Made by a program: the position numbers and the translations under genes. This document shows, piece by piece, positions 8,785 through 16,521 of a stretch of DNA of 64,000 nt. The notes beneath the pieces are model-generated. The model saw only the letters and a program-made list of their open reading frames with translations, was not told the origin of the DNA and did not search any database. Numbering within the stretch: position 1 is the first letter of the stretch; every line of letters starts with the position of its first letter. The stretch comes from Bacteroidia bacterium (GTDB taxonomy: Bacteria; Bacteroidota; Bacteroidia; J057; JADKCL01), in the NCBI GenBank assembly GCA_020635905.1, contig JACJYV010000003.1, positions 682,001 to 746,000 on the forward strand, given 5' to 3'.

Positions 8785-9522
8785 CTAAAATACCTCCAAC
8801 TGGATGAAGCGCAGGCTCAGGATCAAAATGGAAAGGACGATCACCACCACGCCCAGGCTTTCGAGCCTGGACTCGGGAATTTTGGCAAGGATCTGTTGAA
8901 ATCGAGGATAGACAATTCCAAACAAAAAGAGCCCGCCAATGGCTCCCAGGGCAGATCCCACAAATATATCCCCCAGAAAATGTACCCCAATGTGAACCCG
9001 GGTATAAGAAAGGGCAATGGTAATCAATCCCACGCCAATCTGCGCCCAGCCCTTCCATTCGCGTACCAACCAGGCAAAGGCCAGGCCTCCCGCCGCGAAA
9101 GTGGTGGCGTGCCCTGAGGGAAAGGAATGAACCCGCGGAGGCGTTTCCAGCAGACATACAAAATCAGGATTGCCCGCACAGACCACGGTGGGACGCATCC
9201 AATCGTCAAATACCCACATTTTGAGGGCCTGAGCGGTTAGCCCCGTGAGCACCATCAAAAATAAGGTGGTGGGAGCCAGCGCTTTATCTTTTTTCCAGGC
9301 AATTAATAAAACCACCAGAGGAAGAATGAGCACATCTGCCAGATGGGTAAGGTGACGGCCCAGAAAATCCGTTACGGGCAGGTGTGAATGGGAATTGAGC
9401 AATAAAAAACTGCCCTCATAGCCGTAAAGTGAAAGCATGATCCCGCAAAAAATCCAAAACAAAACCAGCGGCAGGAAATACCACTTTAGCTGGCTGAGAA
9501 GTTTTGCCGGGCCCAATTCCAT
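8785..9522 (-). CDS. PAP2-family lipid phosphatase, membrane protein
   Basis: This 245-residue polytopic protein has all three PAP2 phosphatase motifs: K(x6)RP as KMWVFDDWMRP, PSGH as SFPSGHATT, and the third motif as YTRVHIGVHFLGD with Arg, His and Asp present. About six hydrophobic segments fit the type 2 phosphatidic acid phosphatase fold, with the active site facing the periplasm. Typical substrates are phosphatidate, undecaprenyl diphosphate or lipid monophosphates. It begins 12 bases after the stop of the sphingosine-phosphate-lyase-like gene on the same strand, so a lipid-phosphate substrate linked to that enzyme is a reasonable inference. Without that context it could equally be an undecaprenyl-diphosphatase. 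Confidence 0.9.
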   Translation of the reverse strand: MELGPAKLLSQLKWYFLPLVLFWIFCGIMLSLYGYEGSFLLLNSHSHLPVTDFLGRHLTHLADVLILPLVVLLIAWKKDKALAPTTLFLMVLTGLTAQALKMWVFDDWMRPTVVCAGNPDFVCLLETPPRVHSFPSGHATTFAAGGLAFAWLVREWKGWAQIGVGLITIALSYTRVHIGVHFLGDIFVGSALGAIGGLFLFGIVYPRFQQILAKIPESRLESLGVVVIVLSILILSLRFIQLEVF

Positions 9523-9534
9523 TCCAGATCCAGC

Positions 9535-11013
9535 TTAATCAGATTCGCTGGCTTTGATTTCGACCTTTTCGAGGCCGTTGAGCTTATCCAGGAAATTGAG
9601 GACCATGGTGTGCAGGTCGCCTGTGCCAGCCAGGGCGCCCATCATGCCATACATGGCCGCTTTGGGGGCGCCTCCCCCACCCTTGCCTGCCGTGGCAGAC
9701 TGTATTTTGGCCAGGGCGCCTTCAGGAAGGATTTTTTGCAGGCCTTTGACTGCTTTGATCTGCACTTTGGAAGTTACATGGCTGAGGCGAAATTTCTTCA
9801 CTTTGTCCAGGGCTGTTTTCAGATCGGCCAGAAAATCGGATACGACTTCCAGGTGAATCTGATTGACCGTGATATGAATGCTGATGGGAACTGCATTGCG
9901 GTCAAAACTCCAGCCCATTTTGCTGAGTTCGTCGGCCAGGGCATAAATGTCAATGTTTTTTCCCTCCTCAGAATTGCCAAAGGCAAACAGACTCACATCG
10001 GGCTGGCCGATGATTTTCAGTTCGGGATGGGCTGCAATGCCCTCCTGCAACATCTGGGTAGCTTTCAGGGTGCGGGCCGCCATTTCGAGGTAGCCAGCTT
10101 CGCCGATGGTCATGAGCGCGGCCCAGGCCGCGGCAATGGCTCCCCCCGGACGGGTTCCCAGCATGGTGGGCGACCCGTATATCCCTCCTGACCAGTCAGT
10201 TATGACGTAGAATTGATGCTTGCGCAATTCATGGTTGCGGTACAGGATGGTGCTGGCCCCTTTGGCCGCATAGCCGTACTTGTGTACATCAGCCGAAATG
10301 GAGGTCACGCCGGGCAGGCTGAAATCCCAGTCGGGAATGGGCCAACCCAGCTTTTTGGCAAAGGGGGTCATGAAACCGCCAATGCAGGCATCCACATGCA
10401 GCAGCAGGCCCTTTTCGACCGCGAGGTCGGACAGTTCGGAAATGGGATCGATCACTCCGTGGGGATAGGAAGGGGCGCTGCCCACCAGCAAAACGGTGTT
10501 TTCAGAAACGGCCGCCTTCATGGCTTCCATATCCACCCGAAAATCTTCCCGCACGGGAATTTTGGTCACTTTGACCCCAAAATAATAACCTGCTTTGTAG
10601 AAAGCGGGGTGGGCTGTTTCGGGAATCAGAATCTCGGGATGGGCAATTTTCATCTTCTTTTTGCCCCATTCCCGGGCGGTTTTCACCGCCAGGAGGATGC
10701 TTTCCGTGCCGCCCGAGGAAAGGCTGCCGCAGGTATTTTCATCACCATGAAAAAGGTCGGCGGTCATGGCGATGACCTCAGCTTCAAACTGGCGCAGGCT
10801 CGGGAAGGCGGTGGGATTGAGCGCATTTTCGGAGAAAAACATGTCGTAGGCCGCTTTGATGGCCTCTGAGCGCTCTTTTCCGGGATGGTAAACGAGGGCG
10901 AAGGCCTTGCCCGTTTGCCAATGGGTGTCATTGGCACGCCTCTCGGTCATTTTTTGCAGTAAAGTTTCCTTGTCGAGCCCCGCTTTGGGGAAGCTGATCG
11001 TATTTTTTTTCAT
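9535..11013 (-). CDS. PLP-dependent lyase of the sphingosine-1-phosphate lyase family
   Basis: The sequence follows the S1P lyase subgroup of group II decarboxylases very closely: SGGTESILLAVKTAR, LHVDACIGGF (PLP-binding Asp ~208), GVTSISADVHKYGYAAKG (Schiff-base Lys ~245) and ITDWSGGIYGSPTMLGTRPGG. These features resemble the eukaryotic SGPL1 core more than plain glutamate decarboxylase. The enzyme would cleave a phosphorylated long-chain base into an aldehyde and phosphoethanolamine. ATG 11013 gives the family-like N terminus MKKNTISFPKAGLDKE (492 residues). An in-frame ATG at 11052 overlaps the upstream stop as TAATG and is the alternative. The preceding dipeptidase and following PAP2 genes are on the same strand with minimal gaps, suggesting an operon for sphingoid or lipid-phosphate turnover. 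Confidence 0.87.
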   Translation of the reverse strand: MKKNTISFPKAGLDKETLLQKMTERRANDTHWQTGKAFALVYHPGKERSEAIKAAYDMFFSENALNPTAFPSLRQFEAEVIAMTADLFHGDENTCGSLSSGGTESILLAVKTAREWGKKKMKIAHPEILIPETAHPAFYKAGYYFGVKVTKIPVREDFRVDMEAMKAAVSENTVLLVGSAPSYPHGVIDPISELSDLAVEKGLLLHVDACIGGFMTPFAKKLGWPIPDWDFSLPGVTSISADVHKYGYAAKGASTILYRNHELRKHQFYVITDWSGGIYGSPTMLGTRPGGAIAAAWAALMTIGEAGYLEMAARTLKATQMLQEGIAAHPELKIIGQPDVSLFAFGNSEEGKNIDIYALADELSKMGWSFDRNAVPISIHITVNQIHLEVVSDFLADLKTALDKVKKFRLSHVTSKVQIKAVKGLQKILPEGALAKIQSATAGKGGGGAPKAAMYGMMGALAGTGDLHTMVLNFLDKLNGLEKVEIKASESD

Positions 11014-11051
11014 CGAAGATTTTTTCCGGGGATAAGTTACCAATTCCTTCA

Positions 11052-12494
11052 TTAAAAATGGAGTTTGAGAAAGTTGAAAGCATTTTTCTGCATGACTTTT
11101 TCCACCAGTTCGGCCGGGGAATATCCGTACCAATACTCGTGCATATACTTCGTATCCTCCAGATAATCAATCAGATCCTGGTAAACATTTTTGAGTTTTT
11201 CAGCAGTTTCGTAGCCCTCAATGTACACGATCAGGCCGTCAAAATCGCTGCCCAGGGATATGATGTCCCAGCCCGAGGGCTTACCCACGGCTTTGACCAT
11301 TTGAAAAATATTGGACCAGATCAGCTTGAGGAAACCTGCCTTTCTCTCCTCGGGAGTTTCCAGGCTGGTGATGGATTCCACGGTGGATAGTCCACCCAGC
11401 AGGCCTTTGTCGAGCATTACGCCCACGAGTCCGCCAGAATCGTGGATGATGCGAATCTCCTCATCTGAAAGGTTGATGGCCCAGCTGTGAAACCAGGAAT
11501 TCTTGATTTTGCGTTTTTTGTCTTTCTTTTCGATCGACCCTTTCATGGTTTTGAACCCGTTCACTCCCGTATGCGAGCAAATGATGGGAATGGTGTCTTC
11601 GGGATGCAGGTAATTATGCCCCTGAATGAAATCGTAAAATTCCTTGCGGGCCTTCATGCTCATGTGTTTGGAATCAATGAGAACGCGCCTGCCGTTGCGG
11701 CGGGTGAGCAATTCGCGGATGGTATGCCAGCCAAGTTCGGTCATGCCCGTGTTGAGGCCCGTGCTTTGGTTGAAAAAGGCGTGCACGGGCATTTTCATGC
11801 TGCGGATATGCCCGCCCAGTTGGTTCCAGAAGTGGTGTGCCAGGGTGATGAAGAAGGGAGGATACTCCCAACTTTTGATCTGACGGACGTTGTCAGAGAC
11901 CATTTCCTTCAGCTCGCCAGGCGAAAGTTTGCGTTTGAAAGCTGAGCCAGAGGCGAAGCAATGGGCGCCCTCGACGGTAACCACCACCCCAAGGGTTTCG
12001 GGTTCGTGCTCCCGCAGGGAAATTAATTCCTGAAAATCGTGGACCAGTTTGTAGCTGAAGCGGCCATCGGGCGAAGGGCCCTGCCCCTTCAGGAGAAATT
12101 CGTATTGGTTTTTGAGGTCGGTAAAGTAGTCTTTGCGATTGAAAATGTTTTCAATTTTCTGGTTTTCAAAGCCAATCACTGCGGACATGATCTCCTTCAG
12201 GCCGCCTTTTCCCGCAATGCGGGCGGGTACTTTGCGAAGTTTGAGGAAGCCTGTTTCAATGGGGTAAAGCGAGTCAAAAAGCACCCTGACTTTGCCTTCG
12301 GCCATGGCGTAGTAGTGGGCCTGGGAATACTTGGCTATTTCGCGGGTGCTCATGCGGGCCCAGCGGGCCAGTTTGGTTTCGGCAACCGCATTCAGGGTTT
12401 GTTCCCAGATGTTGGGGCTGCCGTTGGGAGGGATTGCATTATAGGCGCGTAAGGTGGAATGAGCATGAATATCAATGATAAAATCGTCTGACAT
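11052..12494 (-). CDS. Membrane dipeptidase-like (M19, amidohydrolase superfamily) enzyme
   Basis: Metal-site motifs of the renal-dipeptidase family are visible: IDIHAHST near the N terminus (HxH), VTVEGAHCF (bridging Glu), IPIICSHTGVNG (His), and ISLGSDFDG (terminal Asp). The protein is about 100 residues longer than a typical M19 enzyme, with an insertion between the first two motifs. The frame is open to 12587, but ATG 12494 (MSDDFIIDIHAHS) places the metal motif at the very N terminus, as is usual, and I prefer it (480 residues). There is no signal peptide, so it is cytoplasmic. The stop overlaps a possible ATG of the next gene (TAATG at 11050-11054). The substrate could be a dipeptide, N-acyl amino acid or another amide. 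Confidence 0.82.
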   Translation of the reverse strand: MSDDFIIDIHAHSTLRAYNAIPPNGSPNIWEQTLNAVAETKLARWARMSTREIAKYSQAHYYAMAEGKVRVLFDSLYPIETGFLKLRKVPARIAGKGGLKEIMSAVIGFENQKIENIFNRKDYFTDLKNQYEFLLKGQGPSPDGRFSYKLVHDFQELISLREHEPETLGVVVTVEGAHCFASGSAFKRKLSPGELKEMVSDNVRQIKSWEYPPFFITLAHHFWNQLGGHIRSMKMPVHAFFNQSTGLNTGMTELGWHTIRELLTRRNGRRVLIDSKHMSMKARKEFYDFIQGHNYLHPEDTIPIICSHTGVNGFKTMKGSIEKKDKKRKIKNSWFHSWAINLSDEEIRIIHDSGGLVGVMLDKGLLGGLSTVESITSLETPEERKAGFLKLIWSNIFQMVKAVGKPSGWDIISLGSDFDGLIVYIEGYETAEKLKNVYQDLIDYLEDTKYMHEYWYGYSPAELVEKVMQKNAFNFLKLHF

Positions 12495-13031
12495 GGGTTT
12501 AAAAAAGGATTGTTGGATTAATTTGAAAATGGGGCAATGCAATTGGTTCCCAGCAAGTTTTTTCCCTAAACCGTGGATTGCGGGCACTTTCTCTGCCTGT
12601 GTCCGCCTTGTTTTACAATGTTGAAGCCCCCATTATTGATGGAGCACCAAGGGCCAGCTAAACGGGAGTTTTTCCGGGTGGAAAATCTGAGGTTTGCTGC
12701 AGCGATGCTGGCCTTTTGGGCAGATTGCGTTGCAAAGGAAGTAATTTTATGACTGATTTACAAAATTATTATTGTTGATTATTTTATTTTTTGAAATAAT
12801 TTTTTTGATGTTTTTGAGAGCATCAGGATTATTTGGCTTCGCCAAATCGGGGTGCGTGAGGGATGTGGAGGGCGCCCGCCACTTTGGCGGGCGGTGGCGA
12901 GCGGGTGCGGCAAAGCCGCCGCGAGGCACGAAACCCCGGAGCAAGCCCGACCCGACTGGAAAGGAGGGGCACGCCCAAAAACTTATCCCCCTTTGGGAGA
13001 AAAGGATACTATTGAGGGTATGAAAGGTGGT
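12495..13031. repeat. Intergenic region with a GC-rich multi-hairpin element
   Basis: No credible gene is seen in these ~540 bases. The left part (to ~12830) is AT-rich. From 12831 there is an abrupt GC-rich block with three consecutive hairpins: ATTTGGC-TTC-GCCAAAT (12831-12847), CGCCCGCC-acttt-GGCGGGCG (12873-12893) and GCGGC-aaa-GCCGC (12907-12919). A non-hairpin tail follows, with GAGGCACGAAACCCCGG, AGCCCGACCCGAC and GGGGCACGCCC (12922-12976). The composition and modular hairpins suggest a dispersed intergenic repeat or a structured RNA rather than coding sequence. The tail motifs remind me of a repeat type found in Bacteroidota intergenic regions; that is memory, not a search result. Confidence 0.55.
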
Positions 13032-14525
13032 TTAGGGCTTCGCTTTGAGCTTGGCTTTCAGCAGTTTGACCACTTCAGAGTAAGCTCTGGATTTGCGATT
13101 GGCCGAGTCCACGTGGCCTTTGTTGGCTTTGGTAGGATTGGCATTGTAGTGCTCGAGGATGTTCCAGCCGCCGCCGGCAACCCAGCTTGATGCGGCATCC
13201 TGTCCGTAGAAGTCCACGTTGCTGGTGGCAAGGCGGGCCGACTGGCGGGCGCCGCCCGAGATGTGCATGAAGGCAGCGGAAAAAAGGAAGCTGTATTTGG
13301 GATTGGCAGCTTGTGAGGGATCTTCCTTGATGGCCTTGACGGCTTCCCAAAGGAGGATTTTGTCCTCTTTTTTCTCAGTGGTTTTGGCCATTTCCTCCAT
13401 CATGATGAGGGCGCGGGTGTAGCCCCAGTCATGGGTGACCTGCACGGGTCCACGGCCAATGAAGGTGTCGTTGACTGCATGGTTGAACTGATCCTGGTCC
13501 ATGTTGGCGTAGCCATTGAGGGCATTGGCAGGATCGACGGAGTCATGGTATTTTTTGCCGGGTCCGTAGCGGACGGGGCCGCCCTCGGATTTGGAGTAAT
13601 TGGCTTCTGAGGGGTCGCTGCTGAGGGTATTGGTCTGACCTTCGCTGAGCTTGCTGAAGACAATCTCGCCCGCGGAGTGGCCTATGTAGGCTGCCTGAGC
13701 CTCGACGGTGTCGATTTTGGCTATGCGGAAGGCGGTTTTCATTTCGTCGATCCAGCTCTGGATAACCTGGTCGGCAGAGCCTTTGCCGTGTTTCTGGTCG
13801 TACATGGAGGCGTGGTAAACCAGGCCGGGGCCCACAATCTGCTTCATTTCGGACACAGAGATGTCGAGATCGGGGTTATAGGTGGCGGTGCCTCCCTGCT
13901 CTTTGGTCCAGTCCATGGTGCCTTTGAGGCTGAGGTTGCCGTTGCCGTCGTCTTTGAAGTTGCTGGTTTTGACCTTTTCGCGGAAAGATTCCACGTCGCC
14001 CGTGCCGCTGTTGTCAGTGCGAACTTTTCCATTGCCTGAGTAGGCGGCATGTAGATCTTTGGGGTCCCAGGAAGCGGCCGTATTTTTGGCCGCGGCGTCC
14101 CAATCAGAGAAATTATTATAAGGATTGGCAGCAGATATGCCCATCAACCCAAAGAGGGGATCGTTGAGGTCGAAAACAGTGGCAAGGTCGTCGCTGCCAG
14201 CATTGGAGAAGCCGAGGGTGTGGCTGCTGATGCGGGAGTCCAGCATATAATATATCTGGACCAGTTCCGCGCCAATTTTGGCCTGGGTCTGAGGATTGTC
14301 ATTGGCAGCGGCAAACTGCTCAGTGAGTTCGAGGGCCTTTTTGTGCAATTCAGACGTTTTGGGGCCCTGAACGGAGGACTTTTTCTCTTCCTGGGCTTCC
14401 TGCCTCTGGACAGGAACTGAATCTGCTTCAGGTTTGAACTGGGGAGCTGGCTGGGTAGCCAGGGTAAAATCGGGAGTATCTTTTTTGGCGGGTGCGCTGA
14501 CCAGGCCGGCTTTTTCTTTTCCCAT
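13032..14525 (-). CDS. GH19 chitinase/lysozyme-like protein with effector-like N terminus
   Basis: This 497-residue protein has no signal peptide. Residues ~1-55 are low-complexity and Gln/Glu/Pro-rich with the phrase PVQRQEAQEEKK, the style seen in N termini of proteins linked to extracellular contractile injection systems (eCIS/DUF4157 type). The C-terminal half resembles GH19 hydrolases: AQAAYIGHSAGE (candidate catalytic Glu ~287) and FIGRGPVQVTHDWGY (~355-369), which corresponds to the YYGRGPIQLTxNxNY signature of class I chitinases and phage endolysins. The middle contains a Gly/Asn/Asp-rich stretch. I infer a peptidoglycan- or chitin-active toxin or effector, but no injection-system genes lie in the window. 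A perfect -7 element sits 35 bases upstream of the start. Confidence 0.62.
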   Translation of the reverse strand: MGKEKAGLVSAPAKKDTPDFTLATQPAPQFKPEADSVPVQRQEAQEEKKSSVQGPKTSELHKKALELTEQFAAANDNPQTQAKIGAELVQIYYMLDSRISSHTLGFSNAGSDDLATVFDLNDPLFGLMGISAANPYNNFSDWDAAAKNTAASWDPKDLHAAYSGNGKVRTDNSGTGDVESFREKVKTSNFKDDGNGNLSLKGTMDWTKEQGGTATYNPDLDISVSEMKQIVGPGLVYHASMYDQKHGKGSADQVIQSWIDEMKTAFRIAKIDTVEAQAAYIGHSAGEIVFSKLSEGQTNTLSSDPSEANYSKSEGGPVRYGPGKKYHDSVDPANALNGYANMDQDQFNHAVNDTFIGRGPVQVTHDWGYTRALIMMEEMAKTTEKKEDKILLWEAVKAIKEDPSQAANPKYSFLFSAAFMHISGGARQSARLATSNVDFYGQDAASSWVAGGGWNILEHYNANPTKANKGHVDSANRKSRAYSEVVKLLKAKLKAKP

Positions 14526-14559
14526 GATAATGACTCTTTTAACTCTGATTAATGTTCCG

Positions 14560-14567
14560 CAAAGTTA
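14560..14567 (-). promoter_or_regulatory. Bacteroidota -7 promoter element for the GH19-like gene
   Basis: On the minus strand the sequence reads TAACTTTG, a perfect match to the TAnnTTTG -7 consensus of the Bacteroidota primary sigma factor. The start codon lies ~35 bases downstream. The -33 region lacks a clean TTTG (only a T-rich tract ~24 bases upstream), so the call rests on one element. Confidence 0.45.
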
Positions 14568-14730
14568 AGCATTTCCGGGGTAACTTATGAGAAAAATCTA
14601 TATGTTATTCACATTGGATTTCCAAACGGCAAGTCTGCTATTCTGGCGTTGATTTGCAGGTAATTTTTTTGTTGTCCTATCCCGAATCCACCAATTCCTA
14701 CCCCAGATCAACCGATTCCTAAAACACCAG

Positions 14731-14760
14731 TTTGGGTTTGAGGGGCGCTCTGCATCTTTG
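14731..14760 (+). promoter_or_regulatory. Probable Bacteroidota promoter of the T9SS gene at 14841
   Basis: TTTG at 14731-14734 is followed after 18 bases by CATCTTTG (14753-14760), seven of eight matches to TAnnTTTG. Transcription would begin near 14767. That excludes the GTG at 14760 as the real start and leaves ATG 14784 or 14841. Confidence 0.5.
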
Positions 14761-14762
14761 TG

Positions 14763-14830
14763 TCATCACAAACAAAACACCTTATGACAAACGACATTAC
14801 TCAAACCTTTCAATTTTCATCACAAACAAA
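14763..14830 (+). repeat. Pair of 14-bp direct repeats in the leader of the T9SS gene
   Basis: TCATCACAAACAAA occurs at 14763-14776 and again at 14817-14830, 54 bases apart and both shortly before an in-frame ATG (14784 and 14841). It looks like a small tandem duplication of the leader and start region, which would explain the two candidate starts. Confidence 0.7.
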
Positions 14831-14840
14831 TTCAAGTTTT

Positions 14841-15758
14841 ATGAAACCCATTAACAACAAAACACTTTTCGCCCTGCTGCTTCTGCTGGCAGGATTCTTT
14901 TCTGGGTTTGCCCAGACTTCGGGCACGCCCAGCCTCCCCCTTCCCTTTGCTCAGGGCACCAACCTCACGGCGTACACCCAGTACTACCAATACGGGGCGA
15001 CTTTTACGGGGTTTGCCATTTTGGTCCCCACCAATGCGACTGGAATGCCCGTGCCTGTGTACCTCCCCATCAACAGTTCGCTGATTAATGCCGGCCCTAT
15101 CTGGTGCGACAGCTATCCCCCGCCATGTGGTCCTGACGAAATCACGATTCAAACTGAGATGGACAACGGTCTGGTTCTGGTGATCAATGGGATTTCCGCA
15201 AGTTCTTTGCCCTCAGGCATGACGACGGGCTCTACTATGTACCAGGGACAATACCTGGGCACGGTTGGCAGCAGCGGAAAGATTCTGGTAAATGTGTACG
15301 ACCCGGGTACGGCTGGCGTACAGTATGATGCCAATGGCAATCTGGTCCGTGACTGGGTGGTGAAGAAAGTGGGACGTCAGAAGTTTGTTACGGATTCACA
15401 CAGCCAGGAAGTCAACTTTTGCGATGGCACGATGAGCGGCCCCCTCTACAACGGTCAGAACCTGACCGTGGCAGGATGCACCAGCTTTAAAATGGGCGAC
15501 CAGATAGTGAATGAGGCCTCAACGGCCAAAGTTTACCCCCAGCCTGCCTGTGACCAGCTCAACTTTTCCTGGGAAAACAGCAAAGCTGAAGCCGTCAAAA
15601 TCGAACTCATGGATGCCAAAGGCAGGATCATCAAAACCCTCCAGGCCGAAGGCAAGCAAACCCAACTCAGCACTTCAGGCTTCGAAAACGGAGTGTATTT
15701 TTACCGCCTCTCTGGTCACGGAATCAAGGAAAGTGGCAAGTTTATGATTGTTCATTAA
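14841..15758 (+). CDS. Secreted protein with T9SS C-terminal sorting domain, function unknown
   Basis: ATG 14841 gives a normal Sec signal peptide (MKPINNKTLFALLLLLAGFFSGFAQ), whereas the GTG at 14760 and ATG at 14784 would put 19-27 polar residues in front of it, so I choose 14841 (305 residues). The mature domain (~25-225) is not recognised. It is rich in Gly, Thr, Pro and Tyr, with a CDSYPPPCG segment and a VNFCDGTMSG segment that may form disulfides after export. The final ~75 residues are a T9SS domain: VYPQPACDQLNFSW, VKIELMDAKGRIIK, FENGVYFYRLSG, GKFMIVH. A strong intrinsic terminator follows at 15792-15819. Confidence 0.8.
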   Translation: MKPINNKTLFALLLLLAGFFSGFAQTSGTPSLPLPFAQGTNLTAYTQYYQYGATFTGFAILVPTNATGMPVPVYLPINSSLINAGPIWCDSYPPPCGPDEITIQTEMDNGLVLVINGISASSLPSGMTTGSTMYQGQYLGTVGSSGKILVNVYDPGTAGVQYDANGNLVRDWVVKKVGRQKFVTDSHSQEVNFCDGTMSGPLYNGQNLTVAGCTSFKMGDQIVNEASTAKVYPQPACDQLNFSWENSKAEAVKIELMDAKGRIIKTLQAEGKQTQLSTSGFENGVYFYRLSGHGIKESGKFMIVH

Positions 15759-15791
15759 GTAGCAGGACTGACCAGTAACAAACCTGAAAGG

Positions 15792-15819
15792 CTGCCCCGG
15801 GAACGGGGCAGTTTTTTTT
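15792..15819 (+). terminator. Intrinsic terminator after the T9SS gene
   Basis: An 8-bp GC-rich stem CTGCCCCG / CGGGGCAG (15792-15799 and 15804-15811) with a GGAA tetraloop is followed directly by eight T residues. Confidence 0.9.
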
Positions 15820-15857
15820 GTTTGGATTACTGAAAAAGTAAAGTTTAGGCAATCAAC

Positions 15858-16082
15858 TCAGGCATTTGCAATGTCATTTTCCAGATCTCCAGATGTGCCC
15901 TGAAAAACAGAGACTTTGTACTTCCCCAAAACCTCAATAAATGCTTGTTTGGAAAGTCCTACCATCTCTGCGCCCTGGCCTGTTGAAATTAGCCCTTCTT
16001 CAAAAAGCTTTGCCGCTAACAACATACTTAACTCGAATTTACTCAGGCTAAGACCTTGTGGGAGTTCAATTTGAATACTCAT
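15858..16082 (-). CDS. UPF0175-family small protein, putative antitoxin
   Basis: The 74-residue protein matches the UPF0175 pattern: LSKFELSMLLAAKLFEEGLISTGQGAEMVGLSKQAFIEVLGKY, a short helix-turn-helix-like segment. Family members usually pair with a DUF3368 PIN-like toxin and act as the antitoxin. Here no DUF3368 gene follows; the next gene downstream in this orientation is none, and the nearby toxin is a VapC-type PIN protein on the opposite strand. It may therefore be an orphan antitoxin. It lies in a markedly AT-richer stretch (about 15.8-16.9 kb) with the VapBC-like pair, consistent with acquisition. Confidence 0.8.
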   Translation of the reverse strand: MSIQIELPQGLSLSKFELSMLLAAKLFEEGLISTGQGAEMVGLSKQAFIEVLGKYKVSVFQGTSGDLENDIANA

Positions 16083-16282
16083 TGGATTGAAATGGATTAT
16101 TTAAAAAGCAACATATCTTCATAACGCCCCATAATTCTCTCTACAATATACAAATTTCAGATTTTTTTTGAACGAATTTAATGATGGTGGTTAATTGTCT
16201 ATGAGAGCAACATCAGTATTTTTAAATTCAACAAAATCCATTTCCATTTTATTCGTATTTTAGATTAAGAGCTGATCTTAAG

Positions 16283-16519
16283 ATGAAAATTACAATAGAA
16301 ACAACCAATCCTCATAAATTGCAAAGACTTTTGGAATTGCTCAAGGAATTGAAAATTGATGATTTTTCAGTTATTGATTCAACTGAAAAGGGATCTCAGC
16401 CAACAATTCTTCAAAGGGATCAAAATATTGACCCAACTGAGCTGTTTGGAATTTGGAAAAATAAGCCAAGAAGCCTGGAAGAAATTAGAAAACGAGGCTG
16501 GAAACGAGGGCAAGCCTGA
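16283..16519 (+). CDS. VapB-like antitoxin
   Basis: The 78-residue protein has an N-terminal amphipathic part and the C-terminal sequence DPTELFGIWKNKPRSLEEIRKRGWKR. That ending is characteristic of the small antitoxins encoded directly before PIN-domain toxins in Bacteroidota, and would wrap the toxin active site. It ends 2 bases before the ATG of the PIN gene. Assignment is mainly by position and C-terminal pattern; the DNA-binding fold of the N terminus is not obvious. Confidence 0.75.
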   Translation: MKITIETTNPHKLQRLLELLKELKIDDFSVIDSTEKGSQPTILQRDQNIDPTELFGIWKNKPRSLEEIRKRGWKRGQA

Positions 16520-16521
16520 GG

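Noticed and set aside
11014..11133. Longer N terminus of the S1P-lyase-like protein
   Set aside because: The extra 40 codons overlap the upstream gene and do not resemble family N termini; ATG 11013 fits better, with 11052 kept as an alternative.
12772..13023. Short proteins encoded in the GC-rich intergenic element
   Set aside because: The frames read through hairpins and repeat motifs with low-complexity Arg/Gly/Pro composition and have no conserved pattern.
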